From positions 77,358,532 to 77,422,531 of the forward strand of contig CM073591.1 of NCBI GenBank assembly GCA_037074705.1: 64,000 nt of DNA, read 5' to 3'. The DNA is from Zhengitettix transpicula. Taxonomy: Eukaryota > Arthropoda > Insecta > Orthoptera > Tetrigidae. Positions within the stretch are counted from its first letter, which is position 1. Every line of letters begins with the position of its first letter. Made by a program: the position numbers and the translations under genes. The notes under the pieces were generated by a model. The model made no database searches, was not told the origin of the DNA, and saw only the letters and a program-made list of their open reading frames with translations. Shown here piece after piece: positions 62,848 to 64,000 of the stretch.

Positions 62848-64000
62848 CATATCAAGCCATGTGTATTTATTTAGTTCTTTTAGAAATACTTTCAAGCAAA
62901 TTTTGATACTTAAATTTTCAAATATGTGAATTTCCATTACAAATATCTAATTTTACAATTCATCTAGTTCCATCAATTAAGTTAATAAAAGATATTTTTT
63001 CAATTATTGTACATGTTCTAAGCCTTAGCATAATAAAACCGTATAAGTATTCTTAAGTTACGCTTTACTAAAACTGCTATTATTCTTATAACTTTCAAAA
63101 AATTATGTATGAGGATAAGAGCAGAATTTTTATTAATAATAATCGACATTTTATTTCAGTCAGAACAGAATTACGTTGACCAATTATAATACGAACACAA
63201 TTTTGTAATTCAGGTTATTGTTTAGCTATAAATAAAATAAAATAAGACTTTGTGATCACTTTTATTATTCATTTAAAGTAGAAGCCCGGCGGATCTTACA
63301 AGATCCTATAGACTTAATTTTGAAACGCTCATATTATTAATTCTAATTGACATTCAAATAGTAATTTAGTCAAAAATATTCAAAAATTAGATGATATAAA
63401 TAAATGCCACTCAACATTTCTGCAAACTTTTTTGATATCCTCGGGTGTAAAGTTGAGATTAGTTCCAGCTCTTTGAAATCTTACACCACAAACCAAGCAA
63501 CGTAAACAAAAAAACTGAATCATAGTTATTGCTGTGTTTCGTAGAATCTGTTTGTACGTTCAATACAATGATGTATGTCAACATCCAAAATCTTTGCAGT
63601 TTTCCAAACAAAGCAATGTTTGGTATTTTGGAGACGTCCGAATGTTTATAAATGCAGAGTTTTATATTGGATATAAGTTATTTGATACGGATTTGTAATT
63701 AACTTTTATTTATTTATTTTGTATTTTATTTATGTTGATTTGGCATAATTTGTATGTTACAAAGATTTTGAGTAAAATTTAATGGTCGAATACAGTCAGT
63801 AAAGAATGAAACATTTAAATTAATACATTACAACGAAAACACGTTTACTCCACCTCTTCGTTGACCTCACCATGTGTACATAAAGTTTGGGACAAAAAGG
63901 ACAAAGTCGTCAAGTTATATAAAATTAGCAAATATATTGAACATTTAAATCGTAAATAATCCTGGGTCCTCTTGCATCACTTTGAACATCAATTAAATCA
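62848..64000. other. 3' flank of the CBR1-like gene
   Basis: AATAAA at 62984-62989 is a suitable poly(A) signal for the CBR1-like transcript, about 140 bases after the stop. The rest is AT-rich with no supported gene. A degraded minus-strand copy of the GTTGTGTGG-TATTTAT motif lies near 63385-63425. Confidence 0.5.

Noticed and set aside
1..64000. CRISPR array or bacterial-type operon
   Set aside because: There are no evenly spaced short repeats with unique spacers. Spliced genes show that this is a eukaryotic nuclear sequence.

Overview
This is 64 kb of AT-rich nuclear DNA from an animal, almost certainly an arthropod and probably an insect. Protein-coding genes are split into short exons by introns from about 100 bases to more than 3 kb. 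Introns and spacers are packed with decayed transposons, foldback elements and microsatellites. Retention of a full APLF gene, gypsy, Jockey-like, mariner and Tc1-like remnants and roomy introns fit a hemimetabolous insect (for example Polyneoptera). This placement is inference and I cannot name the species.

Five multi-exon genes can be reconstructed exon by exon with consistent GT/AG sites and reading phase. (1) UTP25, the ribosome-biogenesis protein, lies on the minus strand at 18925-10792 with eight exons and 734 residues. (2) WDR20, the WD-repeat activator of USP12/USP46, lies on the plus strand at 19081-26682 with four exons and 618 residues. It is head-to-head with UTP25 across a CpG-rich gap of about 150 bases. 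(3) APLF lies on the plus strand at 35396-39226 with five exons and 417 residues. It has an FHA domain, a Ku-binding motif, two PBZ zinc fingers and an acidic tail. (4) An FHA-only relative of APLF lies on the plus strand at 43825-47752 with three exons and 248 residues. It shares the APLF exon structure but lacks the rest of the protein. (5) A CBR1-type short-chain carbonyl reductase lies on the plus strand at 51851-62847 with six exons and 284 residues.

Region by region: 1-10 kb is repeat country. It holds a 283-base tandem duplication, copies of a GC-richer dispersed repeat called family A here, a decayed Ty3/gypsy element and an inverted LTR-like palindrome. 10.8-18.9 kb is UTP25, with foldback elements and a decayed retroelement-like block in its introns. 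19.1-26.7 kb is WDR20, with a 0.5 kb foldback element and a Tc1-like remnant in intron 2. 26.7-32.3 kb is T-rich, gene-free sequence that may be a very long WDR20 3' UTR. 35-48 kb is the APLF pair, with family A copies and a mariner remnant between or within the genes. 51.8-62.9 kb is the CBR1-like gene, whose last intron carries a Jockey-like reverse transcriptase fragment between two halves of family A.

The genes do not form one pathway. UTP25 and WDR20 probably share a bidirectional promoter. APLF and its neighbour look like a tandem duplication of a DNA-break-repair gene in which one copy kept only the phosphopeptide-reading FHA module. That pair is the most interesting biology here. No CRISPR array, rRNA gene or intact tRNA gene was seen.
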